This document shows, in pieces, positions 1-10,500 of a stretch of 64,000 nt of DNA (positions are counted from its first letter, which is position 1; every line of letters begins with the position of its first letter). Both the position numbers and the translations under genes were made by a program. The notes below the pieces were generated by a model. The model did no database searches, was not told the origin of the DNA, and saw only the letters and a program-made list of their open reading frames with translations. The stretch is from NCBI RefSeq assembly GCF_020889625.1, contig NZ_CP086380.1:1569001-1633000 (forward strand). The letters run 5' to 3'. This DNA comes from Deinococcus radiophilus (GTDB taxonomy: Bacteria; Deinococcota; Deinococci; Deinococcales; Deinococcaceae).

Positions 1-612
1 CTCGCCCAGACGCAGACGGCCCAGAGCACTGCGGGCCAGATCACGCTCGGCCACCAGGGTGGCCACCGCACCGACGCGGCCCGTGTTGGTGTTCTGAACA
101 GCCAGCTCGTAGCGGTCCTGCAGAGCTTCCTTCAGCGCTGCTTGCACCTGTGCCAGATCGGTTTCGGCGTGCAGTACAAAAGGAATCACCGCTACCCGGC
201 GGCTGCGGTCCAGTGAACCGACCAGGCCAGCCAAGGCAGACACCGGCTCGGCATAAGCCGAAGCCGCGTCAACATCAGCCTGAACCTCGGTCCGCTCACG
301 TGCCAGTTCAGCCACAGGTACGGCGACTGCTTCAATCCGCTCAGCCCACTCGGCCCGGGGAGGCACGCTGGCCTGCGCCAGATCGGCAGGACGGCGGGCG
401 CCCAACTCGGCAATGGTGCTTTCCACACGGGCCAGCAAACGCTCGGCTTCTTTCAGCTCCTCACTGGTCTGTTCCTGCGCCGAGTCGGAGCGCAGAGGCC
501 CTCCCTCAATAGGCCGCAGGTGAACGACGCCTGCTTCTTGCAGCGCCGTGATCACCGCCTCGCTTTCGCGACGGCGCATGGCGATCACCACTTGCTGCAT
601 GGGGCTGATCAC
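1..612 (-). CDS. V/A-type ATP synthase subunit I, N-terminal part (cut by window edge)
   Basis: Subunit I is the membrane stator and a-subunit homologue of the V/A-type ATPase; it forms the proton half-channels. Only the first ~204 codons lie in the window. The visible part is the soluble N-terminal arm: it starts ISPMQQVVIAMRRRESEAV, followed by a region rich in Glu, Leu and Ala typical of the coiled coil that contacts the peripheral stalk. The chosen start is a GTG that overlaps the TGA of the upstream subunit G gene (GTGA); an ATG four codons later (598-600) is the alternative. Upstream subunit G and this gene are translationally coupled, the usual G-I order of Thermus/Deinococcus V-ATPase operons. 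The membrane domain and the remaining subunits must lie to the left. Confidence 0.85.
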   Translation of the reverse strand, partial: MISPMQQVVIAMRRRESEAVITALQEAGVVHLRPIEGGPLRSDSAQEQTSEELKEAERLLARVESTIAELGARRPADLAQASVPPRAEWAERIEAVAVPVAELARERTEVQADVDAASAYAEPVSALAGLVGSLDRSRRVAVIPFVLHAETDLAQVQAALKEALQDRYELAVQNTNTGRVGAVATLVAERDLARSALGRLRLGE

Positions 613-926
613 GGCAACACCGCCTTGAGCACATGCTCGGCGGCCTGCGAAATGCGGCCAGCCATCTGGCCACGCGCACGCTCCGTGCCCTCAGTTGCCT
701 TGCCCCTGGCCTCCTCACGGATACGCACCGTTTCGGCGGTCAGGCGCTGATCATGCTCGGCCTGCATGGCCTTCATGCGCTCCTGAGCTTCACGGAGGAT
801 ACGGTCGGCTTCAGCCTGCGCCGCTTCAACTTCACGGCGGGCATCACTGCGAGCAGCTTCAATCTGCGCGTCCAGCGCCGCTTCGCGCTCGGCCAGTTCA
901 CTCAAGATTCGACTTGAGACGTCCAA
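609..926 (-). CDS. V/A-type ATPase peripheral-stalk subunit G
   Basis: A 105-aa, almost entirely helical, charged protein (long Ala/Glu/Arg heptad-like stretch over residues 10-90), as expected for the peripheral-stalk subunit that pairs with subunit E to hold the ATPase head still. The start is a TTG (926-924) preceded by a strong Shine-Dalgarno AGGAGGAG at good spacing; no ATG is available. It is the first gene of the ATPase operon, coupled to subunit I by a 4-bp overlap. The 283 bp upstream (927-1209) must hold the operon promoter, but I cannot single out a convincing -35/-10 pair. Family assignment rests on length, composition and position next to subunit I. Confidence 0.8.
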   Translation of the reverse strand: MDVSSRILSELAEREAALDAQIEAARSDARREVEAAQAEADRILREAQERMKAMQAEHDQRLTAETVRIREEARGKATEGTERARGQMAGRISQAAEHVLKAVLP

Positions 927-1209
927 ATCCCTCCTCCTTTCCTTGTCAGCCGAGGCACCCCCCGTCCGGCGCCCAGCACTGCATAATTTGGCTCCATTCA
1001 GATTGAAGGCCCCATCAAGTGGGGTCTTGGGGTGTCGGCTGCACAGCCTTCGATTGGTTGCCCGACCCCTGATATTCAGATTGCGTCAGACTGAGGACAG
1101 CTTAACATACCCCCACAGACCCGCTCGCAGGGGCATCAGTCCCGGCACCGTGCGGGAACAAGCGTTTTGCCTGTCACCCGGAGGGAAACAGTGAGTTAAG
1201 ACGCGTTTC

Positions 1210-1782
1210 TTAGACCATCGGCGCAGCACTGCGGCGCCAGGCCCGCCAGCGGGTGAACATCCGCCATCCCCACCACAGCAGCCCGACCAGGCCCAGAGCA
1301 GCCAGCGCTGGGATGGTCAACGCCAATACGCTTAGGCCCAGACTCAGGGCGTCCTCGGCGGTGCTCACGGCAGGATTGCCAACCCCAGCGGTCAACGTGG
1401 TGGCGGCAGGGCGCACGGCCGCACGGCCCGCCTGCACGCCGCCTGCCACGATCAATCCCAATACGCCAGCCAGCGCCGGGGACACATCCGCCACGCCAGC
1501 TTGTGACGCGAACAACACCGCACCCGCAGCGGCCCCGATCCAACCCGTTACCAGGTGCAGCACATGATCCACACCGGGAATCTTGTCTCCGATAAAGTCT
1601 GCCAGGCCCACCAGGAAAATCACCAGGAGCGTCCAGGTGCTACCCAACAGGTCAAACGGCTGATCCAGCGAAACCAGCCCCAGATTGGCCAGCACGCCGA
1701 CCAGAAACAGCGGGATGTAGGCATTCAGCCCCGCTGCACCGGAGAGGCCCAGCGCCGATAGGAAGCCAGAAAACAGTTCCAC
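1210..1782 (-). CDS. DUF4126 family membrane protein
   Basis: A 190-aa integral membrane protein of the DUF4126 family. The N-terminus (GLSGAAGLNAYIPLFLVGVL) is typical of that family, followed by a loop with DKIPGVDHVLHLV and further hydrophobic segments near residues 50-70, 80-110 and 145-170; the C-terminus ends in a basic tail (WRMFTRWRAWRRS). The start is GTG at 1782. The function of the family is unknown. It lies 52 bp downstream of pth on the same strand and may be co-transcribed with it. The assignment is by recognisable motif pattern; no catalytic residues can be proposed. Confidence 0.75.
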   Translation of the reverse strand: MELFSGFLSALGLSGAAGLNAYIPLFLVGVLANLGLVSLDQPFDLLGSTWTLLVIFLVGLADFIGDKIPGVDHVLHLVTGWIGAAAGAVLFASQAGVADVSPALAGVLGLIVAGGVQAGRAAVRPAATTLTAGVGNPAVSTAEDALSLGLSVLALTIPALAALGLVGLLWWGWRMFTRWRAWRRSAAPMV

Positions 1783-1834
1783 GCCCCCATTACGCCGCAG
1801 GGTTGAGGGCAGTTCCCACTTCTGGCCTTGAGCA

Positions 1835-2518
1835 TCACTTTATCTGGACGTTCCCCCGCTCTTCCACGTCGCTGTCCATTGAGACAGTGACACCCTCATT
1901 TGGCCCTGTCACTGGCGGGGCAGGGGGGCGGGGCCGCAGATCGGTGCTGTTGTAGCGGCCCTGGGCGGCTTCTAGCCCCTGGGTGGCCCAGACACCCGCA
2001 GCGTCCGCACCCAGCCCCACCAGCTGTCCTAAGGGAGTACGCTCCTCTTCGGCCCACTTGCTGAGCACCCAGTCAGCGGGATCGCGCCCAGCGGGCGGCC
2101 GCGAGATTCCCAGTTTCAGGCGAGCAAAATCCTGCGTGCCCAGCAACCGAATAATGTCGCGCACACCGTTCTGTCCACCATGCCGCCCACCCAGCTTCAG
2201 CTTCATCAGCCCGAAGGGACTGTCTAGGTCATCTTGCACCACCAGCAGGTCGGTGGCGTCCAGGCGGTAATAGGTCAGCAGTGGGACCACGGCCCGTCCC
2301 GATGCGTTCATATAGGTCAGCGGTTTGACCAGCAACACTTTTTCACCCGGTTGCCCTACCGCTTGACCCAACCGCAGCTCACAGGTTTCAGCCTCCGGCT
2401 GTTTGCGCCAGCCAGCCCCAGCACGGCGTACCAGCTCATCGGCCACCAGCCAGCCCACGTTGTGCCGGGTCTGCGCGTATTTCTCGCCTGGATTCCCCAG
2501 TGCCGCGATCAGTTTCAT
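1835..2518 (-). CDS. pth: Peptidyl-tRNA hydrolase
   Basis: Cleaves the ester bond of peptidyl-tRNAs released from stalled ribosomes, recycling tRNA in the cytoplasm. The hallmark motifs are present: [17 protein letters not shown] with the catalytic His, [10 protein letters not shown] with the conserved Asn, [11 protein letters not shown] with the Asp, and [13 protein letters not shown] with the second Asn. At 227 aa it is longer than the usual ~190 because of a Pro-rich, then acidic C-terminal tail after residue ~190, which is not part of the enzyme fold. It begins 5 bp after the stop of the upstream small gene, so the two are probably one transcript. Confidence 0.95.
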   Translation of the reverse strand: MKLIAALGNPGEKYAQTRHNVGWLVADELVRRAGAGWRKQPEAETCELRLGQAVGQPGEKVLLVKPLTYMNASGRAVVPLLTYYRLDATDLLVVQDDLDSPFGLMKLKLGGRHGGQNGVRDIIRLLGTQDFARLKLGISRPPAGRDPADWVLSKWAEEERTPLGQLVGLGADAAGVWATQGLEAAQGRYNSTDLRPRPPAPPVTGPNEGVTVSMDSDVEERGNVQIK

Positions 2519-2523
2519 CCGGC

Positions 2524-2940
2524 TTAGGCGCTCAGGCTGCCCAGTGAATCGCGGACCTCGCGCCAGCGGGCGTCGGCTTTTTGTACGTCGGGCCGGGCCT
2601 TGGCCGCGTCGTACCCTTTGCGGAACTCAGCAAAGCTCGGCTCGGTCTGCGAGAACAGCACTTCCAGGGCCTGCTGCACATCGCGCACCTGCTGCTCTGA
2701 CAGCTTCAGGTCCTTGGTATCCAGCACCTCGTCCAGTGTAGCCATCAGCCCCGACAGTGGACGAAGCCACTGAAAGCCATGGTGGCCCGTAACCAAGTTG
2801 AACAGTTCGTAGGGACTGTTCACGGGGCCGTTCAGGAATTCATAGTCTTCCTTGGCCTTATCGAGCAGCGCGGAGTGAAAATGCCGAAGTGCGGTAGCCA
2901 AAGCCCGGAGCTTGCGGCGAATGGTGGCGTCGTCTGACAT
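2524..2940 (-). CDS. Conserved hypothetical protein, helical, 138 aa
   Basis: A soluble, charged, mostly helical 138-aa protein with no motif I can name. Start [14 protein letters not shown] at 2940 is preferred over an ATG eight codons upstream, because a TACCCT -10 element ends exactly 6 nt before it (leaderless arrangement). The visible sequence includes [35 protein letters not shown], quoted here as two adjoining pieces: [20 protein letters not shown] and [15 protein letters not shown]. It sits 5 bp upstream of pth and probably heads the pth transcript. Function unknown. Confidence 0.7.
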   Translation of the reverse strand: MSDDATIRRKLRALATALRHFHSALLDKAKEDYEFLNGPVNSPYELFNLVTGHHGFQWLRPLSGLMATLDEVLDTKDLKLSEQQVRDVQQALEVLFSQTEPSFAEFRKGYDAAKARPDVQKADARWREVRDSLGSLSA

Positions 2941-2946
2941 AGGTTC

Positions 2947-2952
2947 AGGGTA
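2947..2952 (-). promoter_or_regulatory. Leaderless -10 element TACCCT for the 2524-2940 / pth transcript
   Basis: On the minus strand TACCCT is followed by 6 nt and the ATG at 2940. This matches the TANNNT box that precedes leaderless genes in Deinococcus; no Shine-Dalgarno is present. Confidence 0.55.
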
Positions 2953-3030
2953 GCAGGGCAGCAAGGCCCACTGGCAGAACCAGCAGGCCAGTCTTCAGCA
3001 TGTGCCACGCCGCCAGGGCGGCTCAGACGG

Positions 3031-6000
3031 TTAGTCCACCTCAACCCGGAAGCAAACGCTACCAGAACCCGTAGCCCCCGCCGCCAGATTGACCGGACCA
3101 AACTGCACTTCTCCCCTCTGAAAGTCGCCCGCGGGTTCAGGAACGAACTGGGCCGCCGCCGGAGTCTGCGAGCCTGTCACGAAGGTGGTGTTGGCCGGAA
3201 CCGAATCGGTCAATGTCCAGCCCTCAATCGGCACACTGCTGTAGTTGCGATAGTCCAAGCAGTATTCCAAGATGTCATTCGGGTAGCCGGAGACGGCGGT
3301 TCCGTACCGCGCTTCGCCACTCGGGCCAGTCGGCACGTTTTGGGTGATGTTCCGCACCCGCTTGGTCAGCTTGGGGTAGACAATGTCAGTCTTGACCTCA
3401 TTGGAGGACGTGCTGCTCACACCCGTTGCACTGGTCGCCGCCGTATTTCTCAGCGCTGTCTGGTAAGTGTTGGCCGCCAGATTCACATTGGCGGTGACCA
3501 CGATCTGGGCGGACCTGCCCGGTTCGGTGGCCGTCAGGCTGCCAACGTTAAAAGCGAGGTCCTGTGCAGTTCCACTGTTCGCTATTGGAGCGGACGCCGG
3601 GTAGGTTGCTGCCGCCGTAGAACGGGCCAGCGTTGCGGAAACGAAGGTCAGCCCACTGGGAAGGATATCGGTCACCCGAACGTCCGAAGCAGCCGAGGTT
3701 CCAGTATTGGTCACAGTGATGGTGTACTGCAACTGCGAAGGCGACAGCTGCGTGGCAGGAAGCGCCGCAGTTCCTGCATTAGCCGTATCCGGCGTTACCC
3801 TGATAAAATCACTGCTCACACTCTTGGCCACGCTTAGGGCTGGTTGCCGGATCAGGCTGACTGGGTGATCCTCGACTTCACCAGCCACAGAGCCACCCGT
3901 AGGGCTGGTTGCCTCGCTGGTATTGCTGCTGACGCGAAAGCGCGAGTAAGTCCCTGCGCCAGTGGCAGACACGTTGATCCCATTCCAAGTCAGCGTAGCC
4001 GTTCCCGTTCCCGCAGGGACGTTCACCGAAGTGCGTTCCCCCGGCTCAAAAAGACCATTTCCACTGAAGTCAATCCAGCCAGCAACAGTCGCTGGAACAT
4101 TGGTCGTGTAAGGAACATTGACGGAATAGGTCGTCGCACCAACAGGCAGATTAAGGGTGGTGCTCAGGGCATCATCCGAGTCGGAGCTGGCATCGGTTCC
4201 TCGCTCGGTCACTTCGCTGTTGGGCTGACCACCCAGATAAGTGGTGGTGCGGCTGGTCGCCGGCGAAACCGCAAAAGTGGTGGTATTCAGACCTGCACTC
4301 ACGTTGCTGGACAGCGGTGATGTGAACGTCAAATTCTGCAAATGGGAAGCTCGGCCGTAGGTGGCCGGATTGTCACCACGGTCAAAGGGAAAGGCCACGC
4401 AAAAGCCCTGCGCCGTAGCCCCGTTACCCGCCAGCTCATTGGTCAGGATCAGCGGCGAACTGGCAGACGCATCGGCCTTGGTGGTCGCCACCAGCAAGAA
4501 ATTACCAGTGGCCGAGTTCACACTCATCTGAACAGTCCTGCCCGTGTCCGTAACAGTGACATCACCATAACGGGAACTTCCCACGGTCCGGTCGGCTACC
4601 GCAAAAGCAGAGCCGTTGGTGGTGACCCTGACATACTCGTTCGCACCGTCATCCTCGGCGCTGCCCGTCAGCATGGTCAGCGGAACCGCTTGGCCGTTGT
4701 AAGTGGCGTAGGCACTGAGGGTATAGCCAACCCTACGTCCGACTGGGTTGTTATACAGGGCGTTCACCTTGCCCGCACCGAAGTAGTCGTCCCAACGGTC
4801 TCCGTTCCATGTGCCGGGAGTGTAACCATTCAGTACATTCTCCACGTTGTAGTTGGTGGACGACCCGCCGGTGGCATACTGCGCGTTGCTGGTCGCATCT
4901 AACGTATAGGTGACAGTAACACCTTCAGCAGTTAGGAGACTTCTGGTGATTGGCGCTCCATTGACACTCAGCGATACACCGCTGAAATCCAAGCAGCTCG
5001 AAGCAGCTCCGCTCCAGATGCCCGGCGGGACAGCCGGACCGCTGGGAACGGTTACCGTGTCTGTATCGGCAGCGGAATTATTGGCCGCATTGGGATCTTG
5101 GACGGTGGCGGGCAAGGTCACGCTGGCCGTATTGCTGACGCTGCCGCCCGTGGCCGTCACGTTGGCCGTCAGCGTGAACTCGTAGAACTCGCCAGCCGCC
5201 AGGGTTGGCAGCGTCACGCCTGTAGCGCCCTGTAGCTGCGCTACTGTTGGGGCCACCGTACATCTATTGCCTGCAGCTGCGCTGCATACCGTCTCAAAAG
5301 CCACCAGACCGGTAACCGCCGGGTCTCGCAGCACTGCGCCAGTCACTGTACTTGGTCCATTGTTGGTAACCCGGACAGTATAGGTCGTGTTGCCAGCAGA
5401 GTTCACAGAAGACGCCCCGTTGGTCTTGGTGACCGCCAGATCGGCCAGCAGCTGGATCGAGGTATCGTCACTCGCACATTGCTCTGCCGTGCAAGCAGCG
5501 CCCGGCGCAGGCTGAGCGTCTGGATCACCACCGCCGCCTACCGACACATAGTTGGTCAGGGTGGTTCCCGTGGCCAGTGTGCCGGCGACATTCACCCTCA
5601 CCGCAAAGCTGATGCTCTGCCCACCGGCCAGAGGCGCAGCCGGTGTAAACGTCCAGTCGACGCGCCCCTGCGCACCAGCCGCCGGCTTGCTGCCGAACGT
5701 TCCCGCAGTGGACGTCGTCACATCGGCATAGCTCATTCCGGCAGGAAGCAGGTCACTGACCCTGATGGCCCCAGTGGTGGCCGAAGCGCCAGCTCGGTTG
5801 GTGACCGTCACCGTGTAGGTTCCAACCTGGCCCGGCGCGAAGGCCTGGTTTCCGTCCGACTTACCAATGGTGAGCTGCGTAGGCGGCAAACTGACGGTAA
5901 ACGGCACTGAAGACGTGTTGTTGGCAGTGTTCGTGTCCGAACTACCAGTTGTGACATCTGCGCGGTTGGTGCGGGAACCGACAGCAGCTTCAGTAACTGT

Positions 6001-7569
6001 TGCTGTCACGCGGTACAAAACGTCCTGGGTGCCCAGGCGGGTGGCGATGTCGGACGTGCCGCCCCAGACACTGCCGTCCGGGTCAATACGGCGTACGGGA
6101 GGCAAAATCACCACCGTCGTGCCGCCAGTTCCCGCCGCCGTGGTGGTCGTCACCGTCTGGCCCGCCGTGTTCTGTCCGCTGGGCGTCTGCCAAGTCGCGC
6201 CGCCGTCGTAGCTGATTTCGGCCCGCGCGAAGGTCACGCCTGCTGGCAGGGTGTCGGTGGTGACCACGTTCAGTGCCTCGTAAGACCCCAGACGGTTGTC
6301 CACCGTCAGCAGAAACTGCACTTCCTCGCCAGCACGGTAGGTCGTTTTGGAAGCGTTGGCCAGCCGCTTTTGCACCCGCGTATCTGCGGTTGAGGTGTTG
6401 GCCATCAGGGCCAGGGTGTGCAAGATCACTAGCTCACCGCCCTCGGAGTTCACTTCGGCAGTGATGGTCTGGGAACCGGCGGGCAAGCGGGCTGCGCTGG
6501 CTTCCATGGTAAAGATGTCCAGGCCGCCCGTGCCGGATGCACCGTGCAGGGTGGCCGTGCTGGTGGTGTCGGTGCTGTTGAACTGCTTGGTACCAGTGCG
6601 GTCGTTCTCGTCGAAGGTGCTGACGACCCCACGGAAAAAGTCGTTTTCATTGCGGTAGGTGGTAAATACAGGTGTATTGGCAACGGTTCCAGCGTCCAAC
6701 TCAAACGAATCGTTGGTCGCGGCTGTGCTGCCCCGAGTCGGTGGGTCGCCGTCCATCGCGTGCAAGCTGACCTTGGATACCCGGTCGAGCGGACTAGCAT
6801 TAGGGACATAATAGCCGGTGGCGGTAATGCTTTTTTGGGTCACGGCTGAGCCGCCGCCCACAAAATCAATGCCGTCGTACACTGACAGCCGCTTGGTACT
6901 CAGGCCCGGGTTTTCGTAGACCAGATACAGCGCCCAGCCGCCGTGTACGACATTGGTTGAACACTGCTCACCGTTGATTTGAATGTCCAGACCGTCCATC
7001 CGCACGGTAGAATTGGCGTTGCTGGCCGTAAACAGCGAGGTGACGTCGGCAAAGGCTCCCATGCTAGCCGCACCCTGATTGAAACCGTACCAAGTACGTG
7101 AGGCATTAACCGTGCTGGTCGTTGTCCCGACAGTCAAGGAAACCTGAGTATCTGAAGAGTTGTTGGTTGATTGAGATGACGCCCAGTAAAGGTAGGCGGC
7201 CCGAATCTGGCTGCCCGCCGGCACCTGTTGCTGCGCCGTGCGGTCGGAGGACAGCACGGTAGCGTTGGCACCGACCACTTCAACCTGTGCCGAATTAGGC
7301 GATCCAGTCACAGTTCCAGTGGCGGTTTTGATCCGGCAGTAATTGGCCGCCGATTCCCCAGACGCCCTGTTCCCGTTGTTGGTACGGAAGCTGGCCCCCA
7401 GCGTGACGTAATCAATCCGGCCCGTCACACTGATGTCGGGCGTGGTTGACACCGGATCATTGCTGGTCTGCGCCGCGGCCTGGCCCAGCATCAGGCTGCT
7501 GGCCAAGGCCAGAGAGGCACCAAGTCGGCCCCCAGCTAAGGGGCGCACCTGCGACTTACTCGTTTTCAT
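3031..7569 (-). CDS. Giant exported surface protein with DUF11 repeats and a GEVED domain (1512 aa)
   Basis: A secreted, probably surface-displayed structural or adhesive protein. Residues 1-34 form a signal peptide ending AAAQ. Residues ~45-395 are a beta-rich domain with AYLYWA and GGWALYLVYENPG, reminiscent of DUF3344-type domains. Three DUF11 repeats follow at ~396-845 (for example VTVTNRAGASATTGAIRVSD and YTVRVTNNGPSTVTGAVLRD). A further beta domain spans ~846-1095, then a GEVED-type domain at ~1096-1225 with AGWIDFSGNGLFEPGER and GEVEDHPV. Another DUF11 repeat and a final DUF11-like module end the protein in SVCFRVEVD. There is no LPXTG, SLH or membrane anchor. It is translationally coupled (ATGA) to the upstream barrel gene and has its own AGGAGG ribosome site. 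Ligand and role are unknown. Confidence 0.85.
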   Translation of the reverse strand: MKTSKSQVRPLAGGRLGASLALASSLMLGQAAAQTSNDPVSTTPDISVTGRIDYVTLGASFRTNNGNRASGESAANYCRIKTATGTVTGSPNSAQVEVVGANATVLSSDRTAQQQVPAGSQIRAAYLYWASSQSTNNSSDTQVSLTVGTTTSTVNASRTWYGFNQGAASMGAFADVTSLFTASNANSTVRMDGLDIQINGEQCSTNVVHGGWALYLVYENPGLSTKRLSVYDGIDFVGGGSAVTQKSITATGYYVPNASPLDRVSKVSLHAMDGDPPTRGSTAATNDSFELDAGTVANTPVFTTYRNENDFFRGVVSTFDENDRTGTKQFNSTDTTSTATLHGASGTGGLDIFTMEASAARLPAGSQTITAEVNSEGGELVILHTLALMANTSTADTRVQKRLANASKTTYRAGEEVQFLLTVDNRLGSYEALNVVTTDTLPAGVTFARAEISYDGGATWQTPSGQNTAGQTVTTTTAAGTGGTTVVILPPVRRIDPDGSVWGGTSDIATRLGTQDVLYRVTATVTEAAVGSRTNRADVTTGSSDTNTANNTSSVPFTVSLPPTQLTIGKSDGNQAFAPGQVGTYTVTVTNRAGASATTGAIRVSDLLPAGMSYADVTTSTAGTFGSKPAAGAQGRVDWTFTPAAPLAGGQSISFAVRVNVAGTLATGTTLTNYVSVGGGGDPDAQPAPGAACTAEQCASDDTSIQLLADLAVTKTNGASSVNSAGNTTYTVRVTNNGPSTVTGAVLRDPAVTGLVAFETVCSAAAGNRCTVAPTVAQLQGATGVTLPTLAAGEFYEFTLTANVTATGGSVSNTASVTLPATVQDPNAANNSAADTDTVTVPSGPAVPPGIWSGAASSCLDFSGVSLSVNGAPITRSLLTAEGVTVTYTLDATSNAQYATGGSSTNYNVENVLNGYTPGTWNGDRWDDYFGAGKVNALYNNPVGRRVGYTLSAYATYNGQAVPLTMLTGSAEDDGANEYVRVTTNGSAFAVADRTVGSSRYGDVTVTDTGRTVQMSVNSATGNFLLVATTKADASASSPLILTNELAGNGATAQGFCVAFPFDRGDNPATYGRASHLQNLTFTSPLSSNVSAGLNTTTFAVSPATSRTTTYLGGQPNSEVTERGTDASSDSDDALSTTLNLPVGATTYSVNVPYTTNVPATVAGWIDFSGNGLFEPGERTSVNVPAGTGTATLTWNGINVSATGAGTYSRFRVSSNTSEATSPTGGSVAGEVEDHPVSLIRQPALSVAKSVSSDFIRVTPDTANAGTAALPATQLSPSQLQYTITVTNTGTSAASDVRVTDILPSGLTFVSATLARSTAAATYPASAPIANSGTAQDLAFNVGSLTATEPGRSAQIVVTANVNLAANTYQTALRNTAATSATGVSSTSSNEVKTDIVYPKLTKRVRNITQNVPTGPSGEARYGTAVSGYPNDILEYCLDYRNYSSVPIEGWTLTDSVPANTTFVTGSQTPAAAQFVPEPAGDFQRGEVQFGPVNLAAGATGSGSVCFRVEVD

Positions 7570-10500
7570 TGCTGTCCTCCTGCCATCTCATCCAGGGTCA
7601 GGTCCAGGCGTAGGTACGCACCGGGCTTGGTATAGGTGTAGCTGCTGGGCAGGCCCTCAAAGCCTGCGAAGTTATAGCCCGCGCTGATCCAAGTGCCGGG
7701 CAGCACACGTAGATTGCCTTCCAGACCGTAGCCGTACAGGGCACTGCTCAGGTCAGCAGGTTGATAGAAGGCCCGGCCCCAGGCCCCGACGCCCAGCGAA
7801 CCAGTGAAGTAGTAATTGCCTCCCAGGAAAGCCTGCCCACTGAACGTCCGGCTGTCGCCAAGCAACCAGCGGGTGTTGTTGCCGGCACGTACAGACCAAT
7901 TCGGCTGACGGTACTCGGCGGCCACGCCTGTCGTCAGGGCGGGCTGACCACCTGCCAGGGTGCCGTCTACGTAACGGGCGTAGCCCAGGCTGCTCAGGCG
8001 GGCAGCGCGGTAGCCGTAGGCCAGGGTCAGGCGCTGGCCGGTGCCGGACTCGCGGAACTCGGCCAGGGCGTCAGCGCTGAGGGTCAATTCATCACTCAGG
8101 CTGCCAGTCACTCCACCGCGCACGGCGGAGCGCCACTCTTCCTGCTGGCTGTTGTAGCCGATGTCTGCACCGATATTGGCGATATAACGTTCGGTCTTGT
8201 AGTTCAGGTCGGCTCCGGCAGTGCTGTCCCAGAAGCCACCGGCCACCGAGTACAGCGAAGTGCCCCGCAGGCCCAGGGTGGTCCGGTCATCCAGGCGCAG
8301 GCTGGTGCTGGCCCCAAAGCGGGCGCGGTTGCCGTCACCACTTGCTGTGGGCAGCTCGTAGCCCACACTGAAGTTGGTGCCGCCAAAATGAGAGTCCAGG
8401 CCCACCAGGGCGCGGTGGCCCTCGCCCCAGACGATGCGGTCCTGCGCCTTGAGGGTGACATGTTCCGAGACACGGTAGCCCGCCGTCAGGGTGGTCACAG
8501 TGGGACTGCCTCCCAGCAGACGCTGATCATGCTCGGCCAGCAGATGGACAGGGTTGGCCGTGTAACCCAGGCGGCCAACGGCATTCAGACCAGTGACCTC
8601 TCCGAAGGAATACTTCAGGCCGCCGCCCACGGTCCAGGGTTCCAGGCGGTAGTTCACCAGACCACGGACCTCCCCCTGGCTCCTTCCGGCCAGATTGTTG
8701 CGGTACTCGGCGTCGGCTTGAGCGCTGATCTGTGCGCTCAGGTCACTGTGGTAACGGCCCGCCACGCTAAAGCCAGGGTTGAAGCGGCCCAGACCGTCGT
8801 AGCTGTGATCCTGGTAGCGCACCCGCAAGGTGGCCTCATCGTTCAGTGTGCCGCGCTCACGCAGCCGCGCCCCGGCATCCAGGCTGGCCTGCACCCCGTC
8901 CGCGTAAGCCACGCGGGCATCGGCCTGAAGTCCCTCACGGTTGTCGTACTGGGCACGTGCGCCCACGGTGACCTGCTGCCCGTTCCCCTGAGCTTCAGGC
9001 ATCTGCACCGCGGCCACGCCGGCGGTCCAATGCTCGCCCTGCGCCACAACCTGAGCGCCATAAGCCCACTCACGGTTTTGCAGTGGGTCATCCAGTCGGT
9101 ACACCGCTTCAATTCGCACATCGTTGAAGTCGGTATCGACCGCCTGCAACTCGCGGTTCAGGGTCACCACGCCTGCGCTGTAGTCAATACTGTAGTCACC
9201 AAAGGGAATCAAGCGCTCCCGGCGAAGCTCCTTGCCAGTGCCGCGCTCCCGCACCACCAGTTCCAGGCTGTCACTGCCCCGGCTGATGCCCGTGTGCGGC
9301 AGATGCACGACCCGCAAGCCGTCAGGAACCAGCGCCTGGTCACCACGCAGCTCAATCCGGTCCGCAGGCAGATAGGCCGCAAAACCCGACACACTGGGGT
9401 TGGTGCGCGTCTGCACCGTGGCGGCGGTCAAGGTTTCGTTCAGTGGCAGCACCGTCAGGGGCGGAGCTTCGCGGCGATAAGCGGCGCGGAAGCCTGGATG
9501 GTCGTAGACCGCTGCCACCGGGTCAATGCCCTGCAGCGGAACACTGTGAACCGAGGCGTCACCCGACACCGCGAAACGCTCGAAGGGATCTTGGTCATGC
9601 GGCAGGCCGTCCTTGTCACCAGCAACAAACAGTTTGCCGTCGGCCAACGGGCCTTCATAGTAGCCCCGCGCCGTCCAGGTCAGATCCTGCTGCGGCCCGA
9701 AGTTGCCATCCAAACCCACCGTGGCCGTAGCGACACCGACACCGAAGCGGCGCCCGTCAGGAACAATCTGGAAGCGGAAAGTTTCGGTCCGCCCAGCCAC
9801 ATCGGCCTCCACAGTCAGCTCGCCAGGAACGGTCTGGGGGCGTAGTTCCAGCACACCCACGCCGTCGGTCAGGCGTACCTGATAGCCGGCGGTGGGGCTG
9901 GCATCCGCGGCGTACGGCTCCAGGCTGGGATTCAGGGTCAGGCTCGGCTGGGCGGTAGGGGTGCCGAACTGGTCCAGAGCCGTGACCCGGACCCGCACCG
10001 GGGTGCTGCCATCGGCCACCAGCTGCAGCGGCTCCAGCACGATGCGCTGGGTGGGAGCAGCCAGGGTGACGGTAGTGCGGTCACTTCCTACCTGCAAGAC
10101 ATTGGGTCCGGGGCGCAGCGGCACACCCACGTAGGTCAGGCGCTGTACACCACGCACGCTGTCTTGGACATTGGTGCCGATGCTCTGGGCACTGACCACT
10201 TCACCGTTCACGGTCAGCGGCTGAGCACTGCCCTGGGGCACTTCAACCACCACCGAGATCTTGTCACGGTTACGGAACACGGCGCCGTCCAGCGGCAGCT
10301 TGAGCGCACCGTCATTCTCCTGCAAGGTCTCCTCACCCCGGAAGGGACGGGCCTGGGTCAGATCACGGGCATCAAAGTCACCTTCCAGGATTTCCTGACG
10401 GTCTGCGCCATAGCGGGCGACCAGAGAGGCGCGGTCCAACGCAGGGAGAGCGGCAGTGTGCTGCAGGCTGTACGACAGCTGGCCCTGTTCCTGGGCCGGA

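Noticed and set aside
7761..9845. A 694-codon open frame on the plus strand opposite the barrel gene
   Set aside because: It is a shadow of the codon bias of the minus-strand gene; its translation lacks family motifs, signal or ribosome site. The same holds for long antisense frames at 15777-17522, 43835-45280 and 54470-57025.
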